From assembly GCA_045130235.1 (NCBI GenBank), contig JBGUPJ010000044.1:1-64000 (forward strand): a DNA stretch of 64,000 nucleotides. The letters run 5' to 3'. The translations under genes were made by a program, and so were the position numbers. Below the pieces are notes generated by a model. It saw nothing but the letters and a program-made list of their open reading frames with translations, did not search any database and had not been told where the DNA came from. Positions 52,883-61,254 of this stretch are shown here, one piece after another. Each line of letters opens with the position of its first letter. Position 1 is the first letter of the stretch. This DNA comes from UBA1756 sp045130235. Its GTDB lineage: Bacteria > Bacteroidota > Bacteroidia > Bacteroidales > WCHB1-69.

Positions 52883-52980
52883 AAACTGAAAATTATAAAT
52901 TGTACATTGTTAATTGTTAATTGAAATCTTCTCATATAATCTCATAATCTCTCAAATCTCAAATCTCTCAAATCTTTAAA
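52866..52980. repeat. AT-rich repeat tract between purD and folD2
   Basis: 52866-52920 has GAAAATT/GAAAACT units followed by TTGTTAA copies; 52928-52976 has CTCATAATCT and CTCAAATCT units. The first units encode the PurD C-terminus. No promoter seen. Confidence 0.65.
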
Positions 52981-52991
52981 TCATAAAAACC

Positions 52992-53909
52992 ATGGCTCAA
53001 ATCATTGACGGAAAAAAACTGGGAGCGCGCATCAAGGAGAAAATCCATGAGCAGATTCCGCTGTTGGAGCAGCAGTATGGCCGCCGCCCGTCGCTTTATG
53101 TCATCATTGTCGGCGAAGACGAGGGCAGCCTGAAGTATGTCACCAACAAGGTGAAGACCGCCAAGACGATTGGCATGGATGCTCGTTTGATTGCCTTGAA
53201 GGAGAACATCAGCGAGAGCGAGCTCATCAATATCATCCATGTGCTGAATGCCGACCCGCTGGTGGACGGTATCTTGGTGCAGCTGCCGTTGCCGAACCAT
53301 ATCAACGAGGACCGTGTGGTGGATGCCATTGAGAAACACAAGGATGTGGATGGTTTCCATGCGCTGAATGTGGGTTCGTTGTGGCAGGGCACGCACTGTA
53401 TCGCGCCGTGTACGCCGAAGGGCATCATCCAGCTCATCAAGAGCACGGGGATTGAGATCCGTGGCAAGATGGCCGTGGTGGTGGGGCGTAGCAATATCGT
53501 AGGCAAGCCGGTAGCGAAGCTGCTGCTGGACGAGAATGCCACGGTGGTGATGGCGCATACCGGCACCCGCGACCTCCGTGCCGTGACGCTGCTGGCCGAC
53601 ATCCTCGTGGTGGCCGCCGGTCAGGAGAAGCTCATCACTGCCGATATGGTGAAGCCCGGCGCGGTGGTGATCGACGTGGGCATCACCCGCAACGCCGAAG
53701 GCAAAGTGGTCGGCGATGTGGACTTTGAGAATGTGAAGGAGGTGGCCGGCTACATTACGCCCGTTCCGGGTGGTGTGGGACCGCTCACCATCGCCATGCT
53801 GATGAAAAACACCATGGAGTGCTTCCTCTGCCATGCCGAGTCAAGCACCGACGTGTCGAAACTTTGGGCCACCATCATCAAAGCTCGTATTGGAGGAAGT
53901 GCGGAGTAG
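52992..53909 (+). CDS. folD: FolD paralogue 2, methylene-THF dehydrogenase/cyclohydrolase
   Basis: 305 residues. All key residues present: Tyr49 and Lys53 (KYVTNKVKTA), QLPLPNH, DVDGFHALN, GRSNIVGKP and TPVPGGVGPLT. Makes 10-formyl-THF from methylene-THF with NADP, supplying PurN and PurH in the same cluster. Only moderately similar to paralogue 1 (36144-37016) and about 15 residues longer, so probably an old duplication or separate acquisition rather than a recent copy. Confidence 0.95.
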   Translation: MAQIIDGKKLGARIKEKIHEQIPLLEQQYGRRPSLYVIIVGEDEGSLKYVTNKVKTAKTIGMDARLIALKENISESELINIIHVLNADPLVDGILVQLPLPNHINEDRVVDAIEKHKDVDGFHALNVGSLWQGTHCIAPCTPKGIIQLIKSTGIEIRGKMAVVVGRSNIVGKPVAKLLLDENATVVMAHTGTRDLRAVTLLADILVVAAGQEKLITADMVKPGAVVIDVGITRNAEGKVVGDVDFENVKEVAGYITPVPGGVGPLTIAMLMKNTMECFLCHAESSTDVSKLWATIIKARIGGSAE

Positions 53910-53920
53910 GGGAGAGTTAT

Positions 53921-53928
53921 TATTTTTG
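53921..53928 (+). promoter_or_regulatory. -7 box (TATTTTTG) before the CofE-like gene
   Basis: TATTTTTG, 49 bases before ATG 53978; no properly spaced TTG. The cofE-like gene and guaB may have their own transcript. Confidence 0.45.
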
Positions 53929-53977
53929 AACATTATGAAAACAAACATCAATATCAACCATTAAAAATTAAAATCAA

Positions 53978-55042
53978 ATGAATCAAGGAGTTATTGCTAT
54001 GGGTCTCACCTGCCCCATCATCAGAGAAGGTGACAATCTCGCTGCTATCGTTGTAGAAAGTGTGCTGGATGCTATACGCATGCCCAACAACAAATTCGAC
54101 ATTTGCGACCGTGCAGTAGTAGGTATCACCGAGTCGGTGGTCGCCCGCTCGCAGGGCAACTATGTCACAGTGGATGACATCGCTGCGGATGTGAAGGCAA
54201 AATGTGGTGAGAACGCCACCATCTATATCTTGAACCCCATCTACTCGCGCAACCGCTTCGCCATCATCCTCAGAGGTATCGCCCGCGCTGCCAAGAAGAT
54301 CGTGCTCGTCATGCCCGAAGAGGACGAGGTGGGCAACGTGCTTCGCAACCATCCTTTCACCAAAATGAATTATGATGAGTATTATAAGGAGATTTGCGAA
54401 CAGGAGAAAGCCGCCGTTGAGGTGCGTCCCGACTTCTGTGGTGCTGCTGCTAATGAGTGGGTTATCTTGGGTAATCTGCACGATTATGAAGAGAAAAAGC
54501 GTGCAATGGGCGGCAACAACGTGTTCACCCTCGCCGACATCCTGTCCGACCGCTGCCAGTATGGTTTGCTCGGTTCCAACAAGACCGATGAGGAGCGTAT
54601 CAAGCTGTTCCCCAAGACTGCTGAGGCTTTGGAGCTGGTACACAAAGTGCATGATGAGCTGAAAGCCGTTACGGGCAAGGATATCATTGTAGGTATTTAT
54701 GGTGATGGCTGTTTCAAAGATCCCAAAGGTGGAATTTGGGAATTTGCCGACCCGATTACCATGCCGGCTTATACCCATCCTGAAATTATGGAAGGCACTC
54801 CCAATGAGTTGAAAGTGAAGGCTTTGGCAGATGATAAATTTGGTAAGCTGAATGGTGCTGAGCTGCAAGCTGCCATTGAAAAGGAGATTGCCGACAAGAA
54901 CAGCAACCTGATGGGTTCGATGCAGAGCCAGGGCACTACCCCGCGTCTCTATCGCGACCTGCTGGCCAGCTTGATGGACCTCGTGAGTGGCAGCGGCGAC
55001 CGTTGCACCCCGATCATCCTGATCCGCAATTATTTCCACTAA
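53978..55042 (+). CDS. F420-0:L-glutamate ligase-family protein (CofE-like), true substrate unknown
   Basis: 354 residues, longer than archaeal CofE (about 250). The CofE pattern is seen in the N-terminal part: REGDNLAAIVVES, then VVGITESVVARSQGNYV (about 47-63), comparable to the CofE loop with S-K-A-E-G. A CofE-like C-terminal region has IVGIYGDGCFKDP (about 236-248). CofE adds glutamate to the gamma-carboxyl of F420 using GTP. F420 is not known in this phylum and no other F420 gene is here. The neighbours FolD, PurN and PurH use folate, and guaB follows, so folate polyglutamylation is a reasonable guess. The family call is fairly firm; the function is open. Confidence 0.8.
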   Translation: MNQGVIAMGLTCPIIREGDNLAAIVVESVLDAIRMPNNKFDICDRAVVGITESVVARSQGNYVTVDDIAADVKAKCGENATIYILNPIYSRNRFAIILRGIARAAKKIVLVMPEEDEVGNVLRNHPFTKMNYDEYYKEICEQEKAAVEVRPDFCGAAANEWVILGNLHDYEEKKRAMGGNNVFTLADILSDRCQYGLLGSNKTDEERIKLFPKTAEALELVHKVHDELKAVTGKDIIVGIYGDGCFKDPKGGIWEFADPITMPAYTHPEIMEGTPNELKVKALADDKFGKLNGAELQAAIEKEIADKNSNLMGSMQSQGTTPRLYRDLLASLMDLVSGSGDRCTPIILIRNYFH

Positions 55043-55044
55043 GA

Positions 55045-55064
55045 GAGAAAATTCTTATTTTCTC
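55045..55064 (+). terminator. Weak hairpin between the CofE-like gene and guaB
   Basis: GAGAAAAT/ATTTTCTC, 8 bp with a TCTT loop. AT-rich and without a strong U-run; may attenuate. Confidence 0.35.
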
Positions 55065-55098
55065 ACTTTTCTCGAATCATCACTAAAAACCTAATATT

Positions 55099-56574
55099 AT
55101 GTCATTTATACAAGATAAAATTCAATTTGATGGGCTGACATTCGATGATGTGCTATTGCTGCCCGCCTATTCGGAAATCCTTCCCCGCGAGGTGACGTTG
55201 GGTACCCGTTTCACCCGCAACATCCGTCTGAATGCCCCGTTTGTGTCGGCTGCCATGGACACCGTCACCGAGGCCAAGATGGCCATCGCCATGGCTCGCG
55301 AAGGCGGTATAGGTGTGATTCACAAGAATATGCCTATCGCCGAACAGGCACATCAGGTCAGCATGGTGAAGCGTGCCCAGAACGGTATGATCAACAATCC
55401 CGTGACCATCACGCCCGACAAGACCGTGGGCGATGCCCAGCGTATCATGCGAGAGTACCGCATTGGCGGGATTCCGGTCATCAACGAGAAGGGGGTGCTG
55501 GTGGGCATCGTCACCAACCGCGACCTGCGTTTCGAGACCAAGATGGCACGTCCCATCACCGAAGTGATGACGACAAAAAATCTCATCACCACCACGCATT
55601 ACGATGATATGAATGAGGTGATTGAGCTCTTGCAGCGGTACAAGATTGAGAAGCTGCCTGTGGTGGACGACCAGTATCGTCTGGTGGGGCTGATTACCTA
55701 CAGCGATATCACCAACTCGAAGGACAAGCCGAATGCATCGAAGGACGCCAGCGGCCGTCTGTTGGTGGCTGCCGGTGTGGGCATCTCGCACGAGACCCTC
55801 GCCCGTGTGGAGGCTTTGGTGGAGGCCGGCGTTGACGCGCTGGTGCTAGATTCCGCCCACGGCAACTCCGCCGGTGTCATCAATGCCTTGAAGGAGGTGA
55901 AACACAACTTCTCCACTGTGGATGTGGTGGTGGGCAACATCGCCACCCCCGATGCCGCACGCCGTCTGGTGGATGCGGGCGCTGATGCCGTGAAAGTGGG
56001 TATCGGTCCCGGCTCCATCTGTACCACCCGTGTGGTGGCTGGCGTGGGTGTGCCGCAGCTGAGTGCCATCTATGGCGTGAGCAAAGAGCTGAAGGGTACC
56101 GACGTGCCGCTGATTGCCGATGGCGGTCTGCGCTACTCGGGCGACATCGTGAAGGCTCTGGCCGCTGGTGGCGACACCGTGATGCTTGGCGGTATGCTGG
56201 CCGGTGTGGAGGAAGCTCCGGGTGCTACCATCCTGTATAATGGTCGTAAGTATAAGACTTACAGAGGAATGGGTTCCTTGGAGGCCATGCAGTGCGGTTC
56301 AAAAGACCGTTATATGCAGAGCGATGTGGAGGATGCCAAGAAGCTGGTGCCAGAAGGTATTTCCGGACGTGTGCCCTATAAAGGAACCTTGTACGAGGTG
56401 TTCTATCAGATGGCGGGCGGTCTGCGCTCCGGCATGGGCTACTGCGGTGCTTCTACCATCGAGAAGCTGCATGAGGCTCGTTTCTGCCGCATCAGCGCTG
56501 CCGGTGTGGTGGAGAACCATCCGCACGACATCACCATCACCAGTGAGTCGCCCAACTACTCGAAAGAGCTGTAG
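55099..56574 (+). CDS. guaB: IMP dehydrogenase GuaB
   Basis: 491 residues. Oxidises IMP to XMP with NAD, the committed step to GMP; guaA at the other end of the cluster finishes it. TIM barrel with two CBS domains inserted (about 95-205). Catalytic Cys in GPGSICTTRVV (about 300), flap region YRGMGSLEAM and Arg/Tyr motif GVEEAPG. Normal length. Last gene of the cluster; a hairpin separates it from convergent engB. Confidence 0.96.
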   Translation: MSFIQDKIQFDGLTFDDVLLLPAYSEILPREVTLGTRFTRNIRLNAPFVSAAMDTVTEAKMAIAMAREGGIGVIHKNMPIAEQAHQVSMVKRAQNGMINNPVTITPDKTVGDAQRIMREYRIGGIPVINEKGVLVGIVTNRDLRFETKMARPITEVMTTKNLITTTHYDDMNEVIELLQRYKIEKLPVVDDQYRLVGLITYSDITNSKDKPNASKDASGRLLVAAGVGISHETLARVEALVEAGVDALVLDSAHGNSAGVINALKEVKHNFSTVDVVVGNIATPDAARRLVDAGADAVKVGIGPGSICTTRVVAGVGVPQLSAIYGVSKELKGTDVPLIADGGLRYSGDIVKALAAGGDTVMLGGMLAGVEEAPGATILYNGRKYKTYRGMGSLEAMQCGSKDRYMQSDVEDAKKLVPEGISGRVPYKGTLYEVFYQMAGGLRSGMGYCGASTIEKLHEARFCRISAAGVVENHPHDITITSESPNYSKEL

Positions 56575-56605
56575 GATTCGCACTTGCGTTGTGTGATCAA
56601 ACAAT

Positions 56606-56633
56606 AGCGGGCATGCCATTCGGCGTGCCCGCT
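56606..56633. terminator. Hairpin between convergent guaB and engB
   Basis: AGCGGGCATGCC pairs with GGCGTGCCCGCT (one G-T) around ATTC. No long U-run on either side; probably a bidirectional stop. Confidence 0.6.
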
Positions 56634-56673
56634 TGCTATTTATTGGTGGGTGAAAACTTGAATACAATTATCA

Positions 56674-57276
56674 TTATTGGCCGACGGCCGCATTCAGCTC
56701 ATCGATGTAGCCGCAAAGCTCGTCGCGACCCTTCCCCGTCTGTGCTGAGGTGAGGAAGTAGGGGGGCAGTTCCTCCCAGGTCTCCAACATCTTGTTCTTG
56801 AACAACTGCACGTTGCGCTGCACCTGCGCATTGGAAATCTTGTCTGTTTTCGTAAAAACTATGGAGAAAGGAATGCCGTTTTCTCCCAATTGGTTGATGA
56901 AGTTGATGTCGTTTTTCTGCGGCTCCAACCTCGAATCAATTAGTACGAAAACGAGTTGCAGGTTTTCTCTCTTCTGAAAATACTGGTCGATCATCGCTGC
57001 CCATTTCTCGCGCTGGGTTTTCGACACACCGGCATATCCATAGCCGGGCAAATCCACCAAATACCAACTATTATCAACAATGAAATGATTGATGGTCTGA
57101 GTTTTACCAGGCTTAGAGGAGATCTTGGCCAACGAATTGTTTTTGGTCAGCATGTTGATGAGGGATGATTTCCCCACATTCGACCTGCCGATGAACGCAT
57201 ATTCGGGAAGAGTGGGTGGCGGGCATTTCTGCCACGTCACCGCACTTTGTAAATATTCAGCTTTTTGGATAGGCAT
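56674..57276 (-). CDS. engB: Ribosome biogenesis GTPase EngB/YsxC
   Basis: 200 residues. GTPase needed for 50S subunit assembly. G1 GRSNVGKSS (about 30-38), G3 DLPGYGYA (about 75), G4 FTKTDK (about 140), G5 TSAQTGKG (about 178). The first base of its ATG is the last base of the upstream M4 peptidase gene, so the two overlap by 1 base. Confidence 0.95.
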   Translation of the reverse strand: MPIQKAEYLQSAVTWQKCPPPTLPEYAFIGRSNVGKSSLINMLTKNNSLAKISSKPGKTQTINHFIVDNSWYLVDLPGYGYAGVSKTQREKWAAMIDQYFQKRENLQLVFVLIDSRLEPQKNDINFINQLGENGIPFSIVFTKTDKISNAQVQRNVQLFKNKMLETWEELPPYFLTSAQTGKGRDELCGYIDELNAAVGQ

Positions 57277-60200
57277 TAGTATTTGGCAATTTTGGAGGTT
57301 CCCACCAACTGCTGGCCGCTGACGATTTTCAGGATGTACATTCCATTCGACAAATTGCTGACATTCAGTATCGTAGAACCGTTGGTGATATGTCCTGCGG
57401 TGACCAGGTGGCCCGACAGGTCGTAAATCATGTAGTCGGCGCGGTTCTGCTGCAAGAACTCCTCATCCAGCTCAACGGTAAGCTGACCGGTGGTGGGGTT
57501 CGGATAGGCCATGAAATGGGCTTCTCCCTGGGTGTAGTCGCTGATCTTGTCGCTTTCCAGCACCGTGATATTGTCGATATAAACATGGTCAAGGGTGTAG
57601 ATGAAGAGGTCGCCAGCCATGCACTTCGACTCGAAGGTGATGCTGTGCAAAGAACCCACCTGATCGCACAAGTTGATGGCGCGGGTGGTGAAGGGATCGT
57701 TGGAGCCGGTGGCCGGGTAGTAGTTCGGACTGGCGGGTTCATCGTCCACCAGCACGCGCATGAGGCTCGACATGTGGAGGTCAACATCGGTGGTGATGTA
57801 GCCGCTGAGCAGGCTCTGATAGACATCCACGCCCGACTGCTGTTTCAGGTCAAACTGGATGGCAAACTGGGCGAGGTCGGTGGCATCGGCGCAGAAGGTG
57901 ATGCGGGCGTTCAGGTTGGGGTTCACGCTCCACCAGTCGTCATTTTCCGGGAACTCGAGTTGGTCGTAGTATTCCATGGCGTTACCGCCGGTCACCTTGA
58001 TGAGTTTGCCGTCGTTGTAGCCGCTCATTGTTCCGATGGAGAGCGAAGACCAGGCGCCTACCTCGGTGTAATAGAACTGGTTGGAGCTCATGGATTCAAA
58101 GGTCATTCGTCTGTCGGGCAGGTCGTTGAGCGGAAGCGGACGAACCACAATTTTGCTCACTGTGTTGTCGGTGGCATCAATGTCATCGGGATTCAGCGAG
58201 TAGATTCTCACCGTCGTACGCGGCGTTTCGGTGAAGTCAGCCAGAGTCTGGAACGTGTAGGTCAGCGTGTCGGCTGAAGTTACGGTATGGTCGAGCACTA
58301 CCCATTCGGAAATGGTGTCGCCGGTGTTGAGTTTGTAACCGACTAGCACGGAGTCGCCTGCCACGATGGAGTCGCAGATGTCGAAGGTCACGGCACATAC
58401 AATCGGGGTGGCATCGGTGAGGAAGCAGGAGGAGACGGGAGAGATCATCTCTACAATATGGAGGTCAGCATTCTGATACACACGGTTTTCGTAAGTGTAG
58501 TTCATAAGACTGTCGGTGTATTCCTCGGTGAATTCAGGTCTGATGAAGATGTTCATCCGGTGCTGGCCGATGACGGAAGCGTCCACCGTGCGGTGCAGGG
58601 TGAGGAGGAAGGTCTCGCCCGGCTCGACGGTCTCGGTCAGGATGACCGTGTCAAGCATCTCGGTGGTCTGGTCAGCCACAATTCTCACATGGATGGGCGT
58701 GCCAGCGGCGAGGGGCTGGTCGCAGGAGTTGTACAGAATCTCCAGCGCAATGGGCTCTGCATCGCTCATGGCACAGGCCGTGGTGGGCGATAGGATCTCA
58801 TTCACATACACAATGTCGTCGGAGTAGCGGTGCCCCAAGCCGACGGCGTTCCATGCTTCAGCTACGGTATAAACTTCCGGCGAGCAGGCTCCGTAAAGTT
58901 GTTCAGCTACCAGCAGCGACAACTCGCGGGTGTCCGCATAGTCGGAATATTCGGTGAGGTTTTCTGTCAAAGTATAAAAGGCGATACGGGCGGCCTTCTC
59001 TTTGCCAACAGGTATTACGTTGTAGTGGAAGCCGTTGTCGTTGGTGCCTTCACCACCTTCGCACAACAGATAAAACCAATAGTTGGCAATACCGCTGTTG
59101 GTGTGAACACCGCCATTGTCGGAATTGTCTGATACCCAATATTGTCCGTGGTAGGTGTCCGGATTCTGGTTGGCTTTGGGGTTCGACATGTCGCGGAAGG
59201 CGCTGCCGAGCTCGTCGCCGATGGTCCATTTCAGAGTGTCGATGGCATAGTCGGCGATGATGGCGCCGAACATGTCGCTGAAGGCCTCGTTCAACGCACC
59301 CGACTCGTCCTGATAGACGAGGTTGGCGGTGTGTTCGGTAAGACCATGGGTGATTTCGTGACCGCAAACCGACATGAAGGTGAACTGCATGCCACCGGTA
59401 CCGTCCCCATAGTACATGGCTCCGTCATTCCAGCAGGCGTTCTCCACATCGGTGCCGAGGTGTACGTAGCTCACCAGGCGCATACCGTTGTTGTCGATGC
59501 TGTTACGTCCGAAAGTCTCATAGTAGTAATCGTAGGTCTTCTCAGCTCCGTAGTGACCTGAGTTGGCCACTGAGTCGGTGTCGAAATAGTTGTCGCTTTC
59601 CACCACGTCGATGGCGTTCTGTGTCGGGAACTCGAACAGCGAGCCCTGATGGTTGAGCGAGCGGGTGTAGATGCCGTTGCCTGCGCCACGGGTGGTCTCG
59701 CGCAACACAAACTGGTTGGGAGCGAGGGAGTCCACTGTGATGGTTCTTTCACCATTGTAGCGGGTTTTGGCCTGCACTTGCACGTTCACCGTGCGGTTTT
59801 TCTGCAAAACATCCAAAATATCTCCCGTGGTAGCGTCGATGTAGTAGGTCATGCTCTGGAGCGGCGTCAATGAGAAAACACTGACTTCGTATGCCAAGCG
59901 GTAGTTGCGTGCGTCGCCGGAACCGTTGTGGCTGTAGAACATCAGTTTCGGGGTGGGGTAGTAGGTGGCCTTGTCGTCCTGCTTAGTCTCTTTCAAATCA
60001 TTCTCCAAACCTTCATTCTCCCAAGCATATTCAGAAGCCCCTGTAGTGAGAATGGCCAGCTGCACGGCATCGTCAGCCGGGAATAGGGGAGTGAATGGTT
60101 TTTGGAAATTGCAGACAATCAAACCATTAGCATAGGTAACAACCCCATCCTGCTCGTGCAAAATGAAGGTGGCTCCATGGATGGGAACGCCCATATAATG

Positions 60201-60482
60201 TTGCTGATACCGGTAAGAAATGATACCAGGCTGCTCTTCCGACTTTTGGCGGAGTACCATGTTGTCTGCTTGCGAAAGCCCCAACTGTTTCTGGAAGGTC
60301 TGGAAAAAAGAGGCTGCGGGAACTTGGTGCTGCTCGTTCATGATCAGAACGTGTCCGTTCGACTTCAGCATGGCAATGTCTTTGATTTCAGAAGGATAAT
60401 TCGGAGCGGTAGTTCCGTTGTTTTGGGCGAAACTGACCATGCATACGAGCATGGCGATGAGGGACAAAAATACTTTTTTCAT
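57276..60482 (-). CDS. Secreted M4 (thermolysin-like) metalloprotease with T9SS type A domain
   Basis: 1068 residues: signal peptide 1-19 (VSFAQ), FTP/propeptide region (about 35-215), M4 catalytic domain (about 225-560) with zinc motif HEITH (about 377) and downstream GALNEAFSD carrying the third ligand, His in the C-terminal M4 lobe (NSGIANYWFYLL region), then beta-rich domains (about 570-980) and a C-terminal sorting domain (YPNPTTGQLTV to KIVSGQQ). Exported by the type IX system; digests extracellular protein, complementing the periplasmic DPP7-type peptidase. Confidence 0.94.
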   Translation of the reverse strand: MKKVFLSLIAMLVCMVSFAQNNGTTAPNYPSEIKDIAMLKSNGHVLIMNEQHQVPAASFFQTFQKQLGLSQADNMVLRQKSEEQPGIISYRYQQHYMGVPIHGATFILHEQDGVVTYANGLIVCNFQKPFTPLFPADDAVQLAILTTGASEYAWENEGLENDLKETKQDDKATYYPTPKLMFYSHNGSGDARNYRLAYEVSVFSLTPLQSMTYYIDATTGDILDVLQKNRTVNVQVQAKTRYNGERTITVDSLAPNQFVLRETTRGAGNGIYTRSLNHQGSLFEFPTQNAIDVVESDNYFDTDSVANSGHYGAEKTYDYYYETFGRNSIDNNGMRLVSYVHLGTDVENACWNDGAMYYGDGTGGMQFTFMSVCGHEITHGLTEHTANLVYQDESGALNEAFSDMFGAIIADYAIDTLKWTIGDELGSAFRDMSNPKANQNPDTYHGQYWVSDNSDNGGVHTNSGIANYWFYLLCEGGEGTNDNGFHYNVIPVGKEKAARIAFYTLTENLTEYSDYADTRELSLLVAEQLYGACSPEVYTVAEAWNAVGLGHRYSDDIVYVNEILSPTTACAMSDAEPIALEILYNSCDQPLAAGTPIHVRIVADQTTEMLDTVILTETVEPGETFLLTLHRTVDASVIGQHRMNIFIRPEFTEEYTDSLMNYTYENRVYQNADLHIVEMISPVSSCFLTDATPIVCAVTFDICDSIVAGDSVLVGYKLNTGDTISEWVVLDHTVTSADTLTYTFQTLADFTETPRTTVRIYSLNPDDIDATDNTVSKIVVRPLPLNDLPDRRMTFESMSSNQFYYTEVGAWSSLSIGTMSGYNDGKLIKVTGGNAMEYYDQLEFPENDDWWSVNPNLNARITFCADATDLAQFAIQFDLKQQSGVDVYQSLLSGYITTDVDLHMSSLMRVLVDDEPASPNYYPATGSNDPFTTRAINLCDQVGSLHSITFESKCMAGDLFIYTLDHVYIDNITVLESDKISDYTQGEAHFMAYPNPTTGQLTVELDEEFLQQNRADYMIYDLSGHLVTAGHITNGSTILNVSNLSNGMYILKIVSGQQLVGTSKIAKY

Positions 60483-60533
60483 CTTTAAAAATTATGATGG
60501 AAATCTAAATAATAATCCGTTGATATCAAGGGG

Positions 60534-61220
60534 TTAAAAAGAAACATTCACTACTTCTAAAGCATTGACTTTAGGAATGTTGTATTCCTCTTTGCCTTTG
60601 AAAAGACCCTTGGCGGCCTTGGCTTCGAGTTTGCCGATTTGGTTGAGGCGCACCTTGAAGGTGGAGATACTTTTCCCGGCGGCTTGTCCGATGTATTCAC
60701 CAGCAATGTAGATGTCGAGCGGGGCACTTTTGGTGTTATCCACCACGAGCGAGTAGGTGACCTCGGTGCCGATGAGTTTCTGGGCAAGGTTGCCGGCCAC
60801 CTTGATGACGGTGTTGAGGTCTTCAAGGGTGGAGACTTCGCGGGCGGTAGCCAACACGATGGCCTTCTCTACATCAATCAGTCGGGCTTGGATGTAATAT
60901 TCGCCTTTGTAAACGGTGAGGTCGGCCACACAAACGAGGTCCACGCCGAACTGGCGGCCTAATTCACAGATCTGGCTGTCGTCAACGGTGCCGCCGCGCT
61001 GGTACTCCTGCTCCTTGTTGATGCCCGACAGGAACTCAGTGGTACGCTCGATGGCGCTGTACTGTTCTGTGGCGACAAATGCCGACACAATCTCGCTGCC
61101 CACCACCTTCTTGGTTTCGCGGGGCACATTGTCGGTAGAGGTGACATAAATGGCCACTTTGGTCTGCGCAAAAAGCAAACACGGAAGCAAGAGGAGCGCA
61201 ATGCTAAAAAATCTTTTCAT
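60534..61220 (-). CDS. CsgG-like secreted protein
   Basis: 228 residues with a signal peptide (1-19, CLLFAQ). Middle part resembles the CsgG/TolB N-terminal fold (KVAIYVTSTDNVPRETKKVVGSEIV, LGRQFGVDLVCVADLTVYKGEYYIQARLIDVEKAIVLA). No lipobox Cys and no obvious transmembrane hairpins, so a CsgG-type pore is not supported; it may be a periplasmic assembly or sensing factor. Lies between two T9SS cargo genes, 34 and 51 bases from them, likely in one run. Confidence 0.75.
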   Translation of the reverse strand: MKRFFSIALLLLPCLLFAQTKVAIYVTSTDNVPRETKKVVGSEIVSAFVATEQYSAIERTTEFLSGINKEQEYQRGGTVDDSQICELGRQFGVDLVCVADLTVYKGEYYIQARLIDVEKAIVLATAREVSTLEDLNTVIKVAGNLAQKLIGTEVTYSLVVDNTKSAPLDIYIAGEYIGQAAGKSISTFKVRLNQIGKLEAKAAKGLFKGKEEYNIPKVNALEVVNVSF

Positions 61221-61254
61221 TTTTGGGTGTTTTAATGTAAAAGCGTTAGGGTGA

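Noticed and set aside
53978..55042. A coenzyme F420 biosynthesis locus
   Set aside because: Only the CofE-like ligase is present; no CofC, CofD, CofG/H or F420-dependent enzyme in the window.
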